64,000 nt of DNA from Streptomyces sp. KL109B (GTDB taxonomy: Bacteria > Actinomycetota > Actinomycetes > Streptomycetales > Streptomycetaceae): the NCBI RefSeq assembly GCF_030766935.1, contig NZ_JASERL010000001.1:992001-1056000 (forward strand), in the 5' to 3' direction. The notes beneath the pieces were generated by a model, which did no database searches, was not told where the DNA came from, and worked only from the letters and a program-made list of their open reading frames with translations. Positions 40,532 through 48,242 of this stretch are shown here, piece by piece. Numbering within the stretch: position 1 is the stretch's first letter; each line of letters starts with the position of its first letter. The translations under genes and the position numbers were made by a program.

Positions 40532-41221
40532 ATGCAGTACGAGCAGTGGAGTCCTCGGAAAGAGTCGAACCCCGTCAAGGCCAGGAAGACCCGCCGCAGG
40601 ATCATCGGGACAGTGGTCGCCCTCGGGGCTATGGGCGTCGTAGCCGGTGCCCTGAGCGGTGGCAGCAACACGACGGACAAGAAGTCCACCGAAGCCAAGC
40701 CGAAGGCTCATGCGACCGCTCAGGCGCGTGTGAAGGTGCCACAGCACCACGTACAGGCTGCGGCCAAGACGTCCCCGAAGCCGACTCACACGCACTCGGC
40801 GTCTCCCAAGTCGACGCACAAGCCGAAGCCGAAGCCGAAGAAGAAGCACCATCACCACAGCCACGCCACGGTCATCAGTGGCGTGAAGCACTACATGCGG
40901 GAGATGGCCGGTCCTAGCACGAGTGACCCGTCGGACCCGATGGACTTCACGACGAAGGACATCACTGGCTACAGCTTCCATGACGGGGTCCTGACGGTTA
41001 AGACCGACCTGTACCCGAAGGATTCCAACAAGACGCACGCCGAGGGCGGGATCAACCTGCTGAAGGCCATGGGTGGTGGCAACTACTCGGCGGACATCAA
41101 CCATGCCGCGAAGAAGATCGATGAGATTGACCTTCAGCTCTCGAACCACCTCACGGCCGAGGCGGCAGCACCGGGCGACATGACTGCTCAGGAGCTTGAC
41201 AACGTGTTCGAGGTCGCCTAG
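40532..41221 (+). CDS. membrane-anchored protein of the element
   Basis: A 229-aa protein with a strong AGGAGG ribosome site. A basic N-terminus (KARKTRRR) precedes a membrane anchor at about residues 24-43 (IIGTVVALGAMGVVAGALSG). Residues 45-110 are a Lys/Pro/His/Thr linker including KPKPKPKKKHHHHSH. The C-terminal 115 residues form a compact, mildly acidic domain (YSFHDGVLTVKTDLYPKD) probably outside the cell. Similar anchored proteins occur in Streptomyces phages and integrative elements. Function is unknown. It is followed 22 bp later by an intrinsic terminator. Confidence 0.7.
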   Translation: MQYEQWSPRKESNPVKARKTRRRIIGTVVALGAMGVVAGALSGGSNTTDKKSTEAKPKAHATAQARVKVPQHHVQAAAKTSPKPTHTHSASPKSTHKPKPKPKKKHHHHSHATVISGVKHYMREMAGPSTSDPSDPMDFTTKDITGYSFHDGVLTVKTDLYPKDSNKTHAEGGINLLKAMGGGNYSADINHAAKKIDEIDLQLSNHLTAEAAAPGDMTAQELDNVFEVA

Positions 41222-41242
41222 CTCCACTGAGCCCAAGAAGAT

Positions 41243-41268
41243 GCCCCGGCTTCGGCCGGGGCTTTCTT
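41243..41268. terminator. intrinsic terminator
   Basis: GCCCCGG-CTTCGG-CCGGGGC followed by TTTCTT; it lies 21 bp after the membrane-anchored protein gene and just before the end of the opposing 58-aa gene. Confidence 0.85.
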
Positions 41269-41274
41269 GCGTTC

Positions 41275-41451
41275 TCAGCACTTGTCGTAGTGCTGGTAGG
41301 GCCCGAACCTGGCTCCCGATGGCTGCTCTACGCGGAGTCTCCACACCCGCTCAAACCCGTTGAAGGGCTTGCCGCACTTGTTGCACGTCTCGCCCTTGGG
41401 CGCGTAGGTCACGTAGTCGCCCAGCTTCGCGTTCGTCTGTGCTGTTGCCAT
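41275..41451 (-). CDS. 58-aa zinc-ribbon-like protein
   Basis: A short protein with one CNKCG motif near residue 20, a second Cys at the extreme C-terminus, and His before it (QHYDKC), compatible with one zinc site. The ATG at 41451 gives MATAQTNAKLGDYVTYAPKG. No strong ribosome site is seen. It is divergent from the XRE regulator gene. Unknown function; small zinc proteins of this kind are common in actinophages and integrative elements. Confidence 0.6.
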   Translation of the reverse strand: MATAQTNAKLGDYVTYAPKGETCNKCGKPFNGFERVWRLRVEQPSGARFGPYQHYDKC

Positions 41452-41557
41452 GGTCACTAGGGTCCGCAGAACCGCCGGTCACTGCGACGACGTTCTAGGC
41501 GTCCTTCCGGCGCTACTCGTAGGCGTCAAACCGGTGTCATTCGAGGGCCCCAAGCCC

Positions 41558-41563
41558 TACCGT
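41558..41563 (+). promoter_or_regulatory. -10 element, probable leaderless transcript
   Basis: TACCGT ends 6 nt before ATG 41570 of the element's regulator gene. Confidence 0.45.
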
Positions 41564-41569
41564 GATCAC

Positions 41570-42376
41570 ATGACGACGACAGCGCTTGTCCCGAACGATG
41601 TGCTGCGTGCCGTCCGTATCGGCATGCGGCTGAGTCAAGATGAGTTTGCTACCCAACTCCGCAAGGCTGGCGACGAGTTGAGGGAGCCCAACGATGCCTC
41701 CAAGAGGCTCGTACAGCGGTGGGAGTCGGGCCGGACTCGCACCTGTCGCCCCCTGTACGCACGTGCCTTGGAGAAGGCGACGGGACGGCCGATTGAAGCC
41801 CTAGGCTTCGCTCTGTCCCTGCCTGGCTCACGCAGGGATGACTCCGCAGGAGCATCCCGAGTCCATGAGGACGGCGCAGGAGGCCACGACATGGAGTCGG
41901 GGCCCGAAGGGATCACCCAAGCGTCCGGAGACGCTGAGACAAGCACTCAGCCCCAGGGAGACGACTACTCGGGTATCTGGCTCTCTCGATATGAGTTCTA
42001 CTCGTCCAGTCGAGACGAGACCTTCGAAGCCAAGCACCACGTACTAGTGGTGCACCGTGGCGACCGACTCACGGTCGAGTCACTGCCCGACGCTGCCACG
42101 AACCCCGGTAGTCGGCTGCAACTGGCTCTGACGGTGGACCGGAACATCGTCACCGGCTCTTGGGTAGAGGACACGTCCGCTGATGGCTACTACCAGGGAG
42201 CCAAGTACCACGGGGCGATTCAGATGCTTGTCGAGCCCACCGGCCGACGCATGTCCGGGAAGTGGGTTGGCTTCGGGAAAGACTTCGACGTCAACACTGG
42301 ACCGTGGGAGCTGCGGAAGCTGGACGGGTCGACGGCTAAGGCGAGCATCGAGCGGTACAGCACCCCACCGGAGTGA
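41570..42376 (+). CDS. XRE-family regulator of the element
   Basis: A 268-aa protein. The N-terminal helix-turn-helix domain (about residues 8-75) has RIGMRLSQDEFATQL and the XRE ending LVQRWESGRTR. A flexible linker follows (95-145), then a C-terminal domain of about 120 residues with YSGIWLSRYEFYSSSRDE and MSGKWVGFGKDFDVNTGPWE. I recall this C-terminal domain on many Streptomyces XRE regulators, often beside mobile genes; it may sense a ligand. It lies between the small zinc gene and a bidirectional terminator. It is presumably the element's maintenance or lysogeny-type regulator (inference). Confidence 0.8.
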   Translation: MTTTALVPNDVLRAVRIGMRLSQDEFATQLRKAGDELREPNDASKRLVQRWESGRTRTCRPLYARALEKATGRPIEALGFALSLPGSRRDDSAGASRVHEDGAGGHDMESGPEGITQASGDAETSTQPQGDDYSGIWLSRYEFYSSSRDETFEAKHHVLVVHRGDRLTVESLPDAATNPGSRLQLALTVDRNIVTGSWVEDTSADGYYQGAKYHGAIQMLVEPTGRRMSGKWVGFGKDFDVNTGPWELRKLDGSTAKASIERYSTPPE

Positions 42377-42384
42377 GCAGCAGA

Positions 42385-42415
42385 AGACCCCCGCACCCAT
42401 CAGGGCCGGGGGTCT
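42385..42415. terminator. bidirectional hairpin terminator
   Basis: AGACCCCCG (42385-42393) pairs with CGGGGGTCT (42407-42415). It separates the XRE gene from the convergent mycoredoxin gene and lies within the element-borne end. Confidence 0.75.
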
Positions 42416-42445
42416 GTCTCTGAGTGCGGGGACTCAAGTGGGGGT

Positions 42446-42697
42446 CTAGGCCATGGCCTGCTTGACCTGAGCCAACGAAGGGTTGGTCATCACGGTCTCA
42501 GCGCCTTCAGAGGAAAAGATGCGAACCGTGGGAACCGTCTGGTTCCCGCCGTTCGCCTTCTCGACGAAGGCCGCGGACTCCGGGTCGTGCTCGATGTTGA
42601 CCTCGGTGTACCCGATGCCCTCACGGTCCATCTGCTTCTTCAGCCGCTGGCAGTAGCCGCACCACGTGGTGCTGTACATCGTCACAGTGCCCGGCAT
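42446..42697 (-). CDS. mrx1: mycoredoxin / glutaredoxin-like protein (hybrid 3' end)
   Basis: An 83-aa thioredoxin-fold oxidoreductase with active site WCGYC at residues 12-16 and TVP cis-proline motif at 54-56. Mycoredoxins reduce mycothiol mixed disulfides. The ATG has AAGGAG and GAGG upstream. The first ~53 codons are native, while the final ~30 have lower G/C third positions and differ from the stranded native end at 39353-39463. Integration of the element therefore rebuilt a functional gene: the protein ends AMA instead of AMAA. It is divergent from uvrD2, the same order as Rv3198A and uvrD2 in M. tuberculosis (from memory), though with altered orientation. Confidence 0.9.
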   Translation of the reverse strand: MPGTVTMYSTTWCGYCQRLKKQMDREGIGYTEVNIEHDPESAAFVEKANGGNQTVPTVRIFSSEGAETVMTNPSLAQVKQAMA

Positions 42698-42810
42698 GTC
42701 CTCGCGCTCCTTCGGTGGCTGGGGGTGCGTGTTCGCAATCAGTCGAACGTACGCGACCCGGCGCCCATTCCCGCGCGTCGAGCGCATTAGTACGACAAGT
42801 GCCCGGCGCC

Positions 42811-42819
42811 TGTGGACAA
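42811..42819 (-). promoter_or_regulatory. DnaA box in 13-bp shared motif
   Basis: The minus strand reads TTGTCCACA within GCCTGTGGACAAC, in the mrx1-uvrD2 intergenic region, 41 bp before the uvrD2 start. Confidence 0.6.
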
Positions 42820-42859
42820 CGCGACGCACGCGTCCCCGCGGACCTGGCAGCATGGCGGG

Positions 42860-45103
42860 GTGACAGCAGCAACGCACTCCACCCTGTTCCCGCAGGATCC
42901 CGGCCGTGCTCAATACTCGGCTCCGCCGAGGGACGCCGACGCGGTGCTCGAGGGGCTCGACCCCGAGCAGCGCGCCGTGGCGACGGCCCTGCACGGTCCG
43001 GTGTGCGTGCTCGCGGGCGCGGGCACGGGCAAGACGCGGGCGATCACCCACCGCATCGCGTACGGCGTCCGTGCCGGGATCCTCCAGCCGAACACGGTCC
43101 TCGCCGTCACGTTCACCAACCGCGCCGCCGGCGAGATGCGCGGCAGGCTCAGGCAGCTCGGTGCCGAGGGAGTGCAGGCCCGCACCTTCCACTCCGCCGC
43201 CCTGCGCCAGCTCCAGTTCTTCTGGCCCAAGGCGGTCGGCGGGGAACTGCCCCGGCTCGTCGACCGCAAGATCCAGCTCGTCGCCGACGCCGCGGCCGCC
43301 TCGCGCCTGCGCCTGGACCGCGGCGAACTGCGCGACGTGACCGCGGAGATCGAGTGGTCCAAGGTCACGCAGACCGTCCCCGGCGACTACGCCGCGGCGG
43401 TGCACAAGGCGGACCGCGCGGCGCCCCGGCACCCTGCCGAGATCGCCCAGATCTACTCCGCGTACGAAACCCTCAAGCGGAACCGCTCGGTCATCGACTT
43501 CGAGGACGTCCTGCTGCTCACCGTCGGCATCCTCCAGGACCGACAGGACATCGCCGAGCAGGTACGCGCCCAGTACCAGCACTTCGTCGTCGACGAGTAT
43601 CAGGACGTCAGCCCGCTCCAGCAGCGCCTCCTGGACCTGTGGCTCGGCGAGCGCGACAGCCTCTGCGTCGTCGGTGACGCCAGCCAGACGATCTACTCCT
43701 TCACCGGCGCCACCCCCGACCACCTGCTGGGCTTCCGCACGCGCCACCCCGCGGCCACCGTCGTCAAGCTGGTCCGCGACTACCGCTCCTCGCCCCAGGT
43801 CGTGCACCTCGCCAACGGAATCCTGACCAGGGCCAGTGGCCGCGCCGCCGAGCACCGCCTGGAACTCGTCTCGCAGCGCGAGGCGGGCCCCGAGCCGACG
43901 TACGTCGAGTACGCCGACGAGCCCTCCGAGGCAGAGGGCGCCGCCCGCCGCATCAGGGAGCTGATCGACTCCGGAGTGTCCGCCGGAGAGATCGCGATCC
44001 TCTTCCGCACGAACGGGCAGTCGGAGATCTACGAACAGGCACTCGCCGACGCGGGCGTGCCCTACCAGCTGCGTGGAGCCGAGCGCTTCTTCGAGCGCGC
44101 CGAGGTGCGCAAGGCCCACCACGAGCTGCGCGCGGCGGCCCGCTTCGGGGACAACGACGCGGGACTCGACGAGGCCGTCGACCTGCCCTCCCAGGTCAGA
44201 GCCGTCCTGTCCGGAGCGGGCTGGACCCCGGAGCCGCCCGCGGGATCCGGCGCCGTACGGGACCGCTGGGAGTCGCTCGCCGCCATCGCCCGGCTCGCGG
44301 AGGACCTCGCGAGAGCCGAGCCCGCCGCGACCCTGAACGCGTTCGTGGCGGAACTCGACGCGCGGGCCAACGCCCAGCACGCCCCGACCGTGGAAGGCGT
44401 CACCCTGGCCTCGCTGCACGCGGCGAAGGGCCTCGAGTGGGACGCGGTGTTCCTGGTCGGCCTCGCCGAGGGCATGATGCCGATCACCTACGCCAAGACC
44501 GACGAGCAGATCGAGGAGGAGCGGCGGCTCCTGTACGTCGGGGTGACCCGCGCGCGGCGCCACCTCGGCCTCTCCTGGGCGCTGTCCCGCTCGCCGGGCG
44601 GCCGTCCGAACCGCAGGCCGAGCCGTTTCCTCGACGGACTGCGGCCCGGGTCGAAGGGCTCGGCGGGACGCGGGGCGCGCGCGGGGCGCGGCGGCATCGA
44701 GTTCGGAAGCGGTCCGGGCGCCCGCGAACCGGTCGGTGACGTGCGGCCCAGGGCCGACCGGAAGGTGGCGCGCTGCCGCGTGTGCGGCCGCACCCTCGAG
44801 GCCGCCGAGATGAAGCTGATGCGCTGCGAGGACTGCCCGTCGGACATGGACGAGGGGCTGTACGAGCGACTGATCGAGTGGCGCGGACGCACGGCGGCCG
44901 GGCTCGGCCAGCCCGCGTTCTGCGTCTTCACGGACAAGACCTTGATCGCCATCGCCGAGGCCGCACCCGAGGACGCGGCCGAGCTGTCCCGCATCCCGGG
45001 TGTCGGGCGCCGGAAGTTTCGGACGTACGGATCCGATGTTCTGGCTATTTGCGCAGGTCAGGAGTTGGAGGATCAGCCTGATGACGAGTCAGGGGACGAC
45101 TGA
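42860..45103 (+). CDS. uvrD2: ATP-dependent DNA helicase UvrD2
   Basis: A 747-aa SF1A helicase, 3'-to-5'. Walker A GAGTGKT is at about 53-59, Walker B VDEYQDVS near 245, and HAAKGLEWD near 520. A tetracysteine zinc module (CRVCG ... CEDC) lies near 639-660 and an HRDC domain fills about 685-735 (IPGVGRRKFRTYG), the layout of mycobacterial UvrD2. GTG 42860 was chosen: it is 6 nt after a CAGCAT hexamer and matches the conserved N-terminus; an earlier ATG at 42812 has no support. It sits directly upstream of wblC, as uvrD2 does beside whiB7 in mycobacteria. Confidence 0.9.
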   Translation: MTAATHSTLFPQDPGRAQYSAPPRDADAVLEGLDPEQRAVATALHGPVCVLAGAGTGKTRAITHRIAYGVRAGILQPNTVLAVTFTNRAAGEMRGRLRQLGAEGVQARTFHSAALRQLQFFWPKAVGGELPRLVDRKIQLVADAAAASRLRLDRGELRDVTAEIEWSKVTQTVPGDYAAAVHKADRAAPRHPAEIAQIYSAYETLKRNRSVIDFEDVLLLTVGILQDRQDIAEQVRAQYQHFVVDEYQDVSPLQQRLLDLWLGERDSLCVVGDASQTIYSFTGATPDHLLGFRTRHPAATVVKLVRDYRSSPQVVHLANGILTRASGRAAEHRLELVSQREAGPEPTYVEYADEPSEAEGAARRIRELIDSGVSAGEIAILFRTNGQSEIYEQALADAGVPYQLRGAERFFERAEVRKAHHELRAAARFGDNDAGLDEAVDLPSQVRAVLSGAGWTPEPPAGSGAVRDRWESLAAIARLAEDLARAEPAATLNAFVAELDARANAQHAPTVEGVTLASLHAAKGLEWDAVFLVGLAEGMMPITYAKTDEQIEEERRLLYVGVTRARRHLGLSWALSRSPGGRPNRRPSRFLDGLRPGSKGSAGRGARAGRGGIEFGSGPGAREPVGDVRPRADRKVARCRVCGRTLEAAEMKLMRCEDCPSDMDEGLYERLIEWRGRTAAGLGQPAFCVFTDKTLIAIAEAAPEDAAELSRIPGVGRRKFRTYGSDVLAICAGQELEDQPDDESGDD

Positions 45104-45115
45104 TGCGAACTCGTC

Positions 45116-45156
45116 GAAAAAATAGTTTGCGCATGCCCCAGCAATCCCCATAGGTT
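45116..45156 (+). promoter_or_regulatory. wblC promoter with WhiB7-type AT-rich box
   Basis: TTGCGC (45127-45132) and TAGGTT (45151-45156) are 18 bp apart. An AT-rich block, GAAAAAATAGT, immediately precedes the -35. WhiB7/WblC activates promoters by binding an AT-rich sequence just upstream of the -35 (established in mycobacteria), so this is the expected autoregulatory site. The transcript would carry a leader of about 610 nt. Confidence 0.75.
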
Positions 45157-45266
45157 CTTAATCACGAAAGCAGCGGCCTTCTCGAAGGCCCTGGTTCCGT
45201 GTTGTACTTGAAAGCCGTCGGACCGGTTCGCACCGGTCCCCGAGACGCCGAGAGGAGGCGATTCCA

Positions 45267-45590
45267 GTGATCAGCATCAACGCCAGCTCCATCAGCACCG
45301 CCAAAATGACCGATCGCTCGGTCGTCGCTTCCTGCCTGCTCGGTTTCTCGAACCCGGGCACCGGTCTGTCTGGCGTCTCTGCCATGCGTCCGGAGTCCGG
45401 CCTGGCCCTCGCGGGTCTTCCCGTCCGCGAGCGCAATGAGCGACCGACCAAGGCACCGGAAGCAGTAGCGACGGCACAGGCTCACGCCTATGCCTTTGCG
45501 GCGGCCGGTGCCGGATTCCGGAAGCAGACGACGCAGCACCTCACGATGTGGGCCTTCCGTGGGCTCAAACCCTGGAGTGATCCAGCCTGA
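45267..45590 (+). CDS. upstream ORF in the wblC leader
   Basis: A 107-codon ORF (GTG start) with a very strong ribosome site, GAGGAGG, 8 nt upstream. It encodes ISINASSISTAKMTDRSVVA at the N-terminus, with no recognisable domain. It ends 23 nt before the terminator stem, and its stop codon is inside an alternative hairpin. In mycobacterial whiB7 an upstream ORF couples translation to transcription termination; the arrangement here is the same. Its peptide may matter less than the act of translating it. A shorter effective ORF beginning at an internal start is possible. Confidence 0.7.
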   Translation: MISINASSISTAKMTDRSVVASCLLGFSNPGTGLSGVSAMRPESGLALAGLPVRERNERPTKAPEAVATAQAHAYAFAAAGAGFRKQTTQHLTMWAFRGLKPWSDPA

Positions 45591-45616
45591 CGACGATCAG
45601 GCCGGCGCCTTCAGGG
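45570..45616 (+). promoter_or_regulatory. candidate antiterminator of wblC
   Basis: CCCTGGAG (45570-45577) can pair with CTTCAGGG (45609-45616), and inside it GCCTGA (45585-45590, containing the upstream ORF stop) pairs with TCAGGC (45597-45602). This hairpin would occupy the first bases of the terminator stem. A ribosome at the stop codon would break it, and a stalled ribosome further upstream would let it form. Confidence 0.55.
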
Positions 45617-45655
45617 CCGCGGAACCCCATCCGGGATCCGCGGCCCTTCTGTTTT
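45613..45655 (+). terminator. intrinsic terminator (attenuator) in the wblC leader
   Basis: AGGGCCGCGGA (45613-45623) pairs with TCCGCGGCCCT (45637-45647), followed by a T-rich tail to 45655. It lies about 120 nt upstream of the wblC start and should stop transcription when the upstream ORF is fully translated. Confidence 0.85.
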
Positions 45656-45775
45656 CCCGGAAGAGACAGCGATCTTCCGAGGGACCAGAACGAAGGGGCC
45701 TCGGGACAAGAAAAGAACCCGGTACCGCCACCAACCGGCCCACCGGCCGGACGACCAGACGAGGAAGAAGACACC

Positions 45776-46144
45776 GTGCAACTCGAAGCGCACGCCCCGT
45801 CCGTACCGCCTTCAGACCCTCTTACCCCGCCCGTGTCCACGGAGGACTCCACCTTGAACCCGCTGACCGCGCTCACCGCGCTCGACGACGCCATCGAGAA
45901 CCTCGACGTGCCCGTCCCCTGCCGTGCCTACGACCCCGAGGTCTTCTTCGCGGAGTCGCCGGCGGATGTCGAGTACGCCAAGTCCCTCTGCCGTACCTGC
46001 CCGCTGATGGAGGCCTGCCTGGCCGGCGCCAAGGAGCGGCGTGAGCCGTGGGGCGTCTGGGGCGGCGAACTGTTCGTCCAGGGCGTTGTTGTCGCCCGGA
46101 AGCGGCCGCGTGGCCGCCCGCGCAAGAACCCGGTCGTGGCATGA
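45776..46144 (+). CDS. wblC: WhiB-family regulator WblC (WhiB7 orthologue)
   Basis: A 122-aa iron-sulfur transcription factor controlling resistance to ribosome-targeting antibiotics. Four Fe-S cysteines are in VPCRAYD and CRTCPLMEACLAG, followed by the turn GVWGGELF. The C-terminal AT-hook PRGRPRKN binds the AT-rich box next to -35 elements. GTG 45776 has GAGGAAG upstream. It acts with the principal sigma factor. Regulation is visible: an autoactivating promoter, an upstream ORF, an antiterminator and a terminator. Its ATGA stop overlap couples it to the following small gene. Confidence 0.94.
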   Translation: MQLEAHAPSVPPSDPLTPPVSTEDSTLNPLTALTALDDAIENLDVPVPCRAYDPEVFFAESPADVEYAKSLCRTCPLMEACLAGAKERREPWGVWGGELFVQGVVVARKRPRGRPRKNPVVA

Positions 46145-46464
46145 ACACCCCCGGAACGATCGACCGCCCCCTGACGCACGACCCCAAGAAGCAGGCCCCG
46201 ATGAAGCCGTCCACGAGCGAGCCCGCAGGCTCCGCGATCCCAGACTTCACCACCCCCGGCGCGAACGAGTCGCGCCAGAACAGGACCCGTCAGATGCAAC
46301 TCATCCCAGAAGCCTTGGCTCGTGCGCATATGCACGACTCATTGCGTGCGGCGGAGAGTGAACGCCGGGCCGTGCGCCTGGCCACGGCCCGCCGGATGCA
46401 GCGTCGTGCCGAGCGCGCGTCGCTGCGCGCCCGGCGTGCGCTCGCCATGGCCGTCATGCAGTAA
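46141..46464 (+). CDS. small basic protein coupled to wblC
   Basis: A 107-aa protein whose ATG overlaps the wblC stop. The C-terminal half is a strongly basic helix (RRMQRRAERASLRARRALAM) containing the conserved-looking MQLIPEALARAHM. No family is recognised. Internal ATG codons at 46201 and 46294 have better ribosome-site-like sequence, so the real product may be the 56-residue basic part (46294-46464). It may share wblC induction because of the overlap. A strong terminator follows at 46518. Confidence 0.65.
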   Translation: MNTPGTIDRPLTHDPKKQAPMKPSTSEPAGSAIPDFTTPGANESRQNRTRQMQLIPEALARAHMHDSLRAAESERRAVRLATARRMQRRAERASLRARRALAMAVMQ

Positions 46465-46517
46465 CCGAACTGTCGACGCCGGCTCGTCGACACCTGCCGC
46501 GGCGAACGCGGCTGCTC

Positions 46518-46554
46518 CCTCGGGGGCCGGTCCGATCCGGACCGGCCCCCGAGG
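46518..46554 (+). terminator. hairpin terminator of the wblC operon
   Basis: A perfect 17-bp stem, CCTCGGGGGCCGGTCCG with its complement, around a 3-nt loop. Confidence 0.85.
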
Positions 46555-46588
46555 TGCGTGGCGCCCGGCGTTCATCGGGTTGTGGAGT

Positions 46589-46594
46589 TATCGT
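46589..46594 (+). promoter_or_regulatory. -10 element, probable leaderless transcript
   Basis: TATCGT ends 6 nt before GTG 46601. Confidence 0.45.
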
Positions 46595-46600
46595 CGCCGA

Positions 46601-46804
46601 GTGACGTCTCTTCCTGGCGGGGACTGCGCGCAGCAGCCCGAGCATCAGGCCGTCGCGTGCGCGCGGTGCGGCACGACAGCCCAAGAGATGCCGCTGACCT
46701 GGACGTGTTCCGTCGAGGGCGGCGTCCGGCGGTACTTCTGCGAGGCCTGCGCCCGGGAGAACATCAGGGCCATCGAAGGACGGCTCGACTCCGACTGGTG
46801 GTGA
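46601..46804 (+). CDS. 67-aa zinc-ribbon protein
   Basis: A small protein with two CxxC motifs, CARCG near residue 21 and CEAC near 48, which should form one zinc ribbon. The C-terminus is RAIEGRLDSDWW. The start GTG has no ribosome site and lies 6 nt after TATCGT. Such proteins follow wblC in several Streptomyces by my recall. It could bind nucleic acid or protein; function is unknown. It converges with the ABC1 kinase gene, 6 bp apart. Confidence 0.7.
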   Translation: MTSLPGGDCAQQPEHQAVACARCGTTAQEMPLTWTCSVEGGVRRYFCEACARENIRAIEGRLDSDWW

Positions 46805-46810
46805 TCGGGC

Positions 46811-48175
46811 TCAGGCCTCCGCGGCCGGCCAGTCCTCGGCCTCCATCTCCTCCTCGACCACAAACCCCGGTACCCACGCCTCCAGTTCGTCCCGGAGCCG
46901 CACCGTGGCCCCCAACTGGCACAGCACCCCGATCGTGCTGAGCGTCACCCGATGTATCAGCAGATACGACGGCGGCAGGTTGAGCTGCTTGCCCAACTGG
47001 TGGGCGGGGGAGCGGGGATCGGCTATCCGGGCCGCCTGGTTGCGCATCCAGGAGCGGGTGAACGTGAAGCTGTCGACGCGGGCCGGCTCGATGATCGGCA
47101 GCAAGTAGTCGAGCACCGCGTCCGGTTCGAGCTCGATCGACTCCTTGACGAAACCCTCCTCGCAGAGCAGCTCGTAGACCGCCGCCGCCTCGCCGTCGAG
47201 CGTTCTGCGCAGGGAGGCGCCGATCGTGCCGGGCAGGCCACCGGGCAGCCGGTCCACCGTGCCGAAGTCCAGGACGCCCAGCCGCCGTCCGCCCTTCTCG
47301 TCCGGAAGCAGCCGGAAGTTGCCCGGGTGGGGGTCCGCGTGCAACAGGCCCGTGCGTGCGGGACCCGAGAACAGGAAGCGGGCCAGCAACTGTCCCGCGC
47401 GATCACGCTCGTCCTGACTCCCATCGTTGATGATCTCGGCGAGCGGTGTGCCGTCCATCCACTCCGTCACCAGGACCTGCTCGGACTGGTGCACCACATG
47501 CGGCACCACGACGTCGGGGTCGTCGTCGAACTCCTCCGCGTGTGCCTGCTGGGCCTGCGCCTCCAGCGCGTAGTCCAACTCCTCGGAGATCCGGTCGCGC
47601 AACTCGGCGATGAGCGGCTTGATGTCCATGCCCGGGACCAGCGGGCCCAACAGGCGGGCGAATCTGCTCAGTTGGTTGAGGTCCGAAAGCAGCGCCTCGC
47701 CCGCGCCCGGGTACTGCACCTTTACGGCGACCTCGCGGCCGTCGTGCCACACCGCGCGGTGCACCTGCCCTATCGACGCGGCGGCCGATGGCCTGTCGTC
47801 GAACTCCAGGAACAGCTCGCGCCATTGCTCGCCGAGCCGTTCGTCGAGGACCGCGTGCACGGTGCGCGTCGGCATCGGAGGCGCGGCTTCCTGGAGCTTG
47901 GTCAGGGCCGCGCGATACGGGCCCGCGACATCCTCCGGCAGCGCGGACTCGAAGACGGACAGTGCCTGCCCGAACTTCATGGCGCCGCCCTTGAGTTCGC
48001 CGAGCACCTTGAACAGTTGCTCCGCCGTGCGCTGTTGCAGTTCCCGGCCGACGAGCTCGGCGGACTTGCCGCCGATGCGTCTGCCGATGCCCCAGGTCGC
48101 TCGGCCCGCGAAGCCGATCGGCAGCGCTGCCAGCTTGGCGGTACGGGTAACCGCCTTCCGGGGAAGATCCGACAT
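46811..48175 (-). CDS. ABC1/AarF (UbiB) family kinase
   Basis: A 454-aa atypical kinase of the UbiB/ADCK family. The signature KxGQ motif is in AMKFGQALS near residue 66, with SIGQVHRA near 125, LLHADPHPGNF near 280 and DFGTVD near 302. Members are ATPases linked to isoprenoid lipid (quinone) metabolism and membrane functions. The ATG has GGAGGGG upstream. The M. tuberculosis counterpart Rv3197 is next to whiB7 and reported to affect macrolide susceptibility, so co-localisation with wblC may be functional (from memory). Confidence 0.88.
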   Translation of the reverse strand: MSDLPRKAVTRTAKLAALPIGFAGRATWGIGRRIGGKSAELVGRELQQRTAEQLFKVLGELKGGAMKFGQALSVFESALPEDVAGPYRAALTKLQEAAPPMPTRTVHAVLDERLGEQWRELFLEFDDRPSAAASIGQVHRAVWHDGREVAVKVQYPGAGEALLSDLNQLSRFARLLGPLVPGMDIKPLIAELRDRISEELDYALEAQAQQAHAEEFDDDPDVVVPHVVHQSEQVLVTEWMDGTPLAEIINDGSQDERDRAGQLLARFLFSGPARTGLLHADPHPGNFRLLPDEKGGRRLGVLDFGTVDRLPGGLPGTIGASLRRTLDGEAAAVYELLCEEGFVKESIELEPDAVLDYLLPIIEPARVDSFTFTRSWMRNQAARIADPRSPAHQLGKQLNLPPSYLLIHRVTLSTIGVLCQLGATVRLRDELEAWVPGFVVEEEMEAEDWPAAEA

Positions 48176-48242
48176 ACACCCCTCCAAGTGCCGAACAGCC
48201 ATGCCGCGCGTGCCCGAGTGTCGTGACGCCGACAGCCATTGC

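Larger units (their letters stand above)
39460..42520. mobile_element. ~3 kb integrated element in the mycoredoxin gene
   Basis: The segment is flanked by two versions of the mycoredoxin 3' end in the same orientation. The left is a headless native end and the right is the end now fused to the intact 5' part. The right version has lower G/C third positions, as if carried in by the element. The contents are lower in GC than the flanks and are unrelated to the surrounding repair genes. A 21-bp identity (starting GGCCATGGCCTGCTTGACCT) marks the shared gene ends at 39360 and 42450. The exact crossover near codons 53-57 is not resolved. No integrase is visible, so it appears to be a degenerate phage- or ICE-derived element. 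Confidence 0.78.

Noticed and set aside
42745..42765. LexA (SOS) box candidate upstream of mrx1/uvrD2
   Set aside because: TCGAAC is present, but the second half-site (GTTCGA) is not; GCGACC is found instead.
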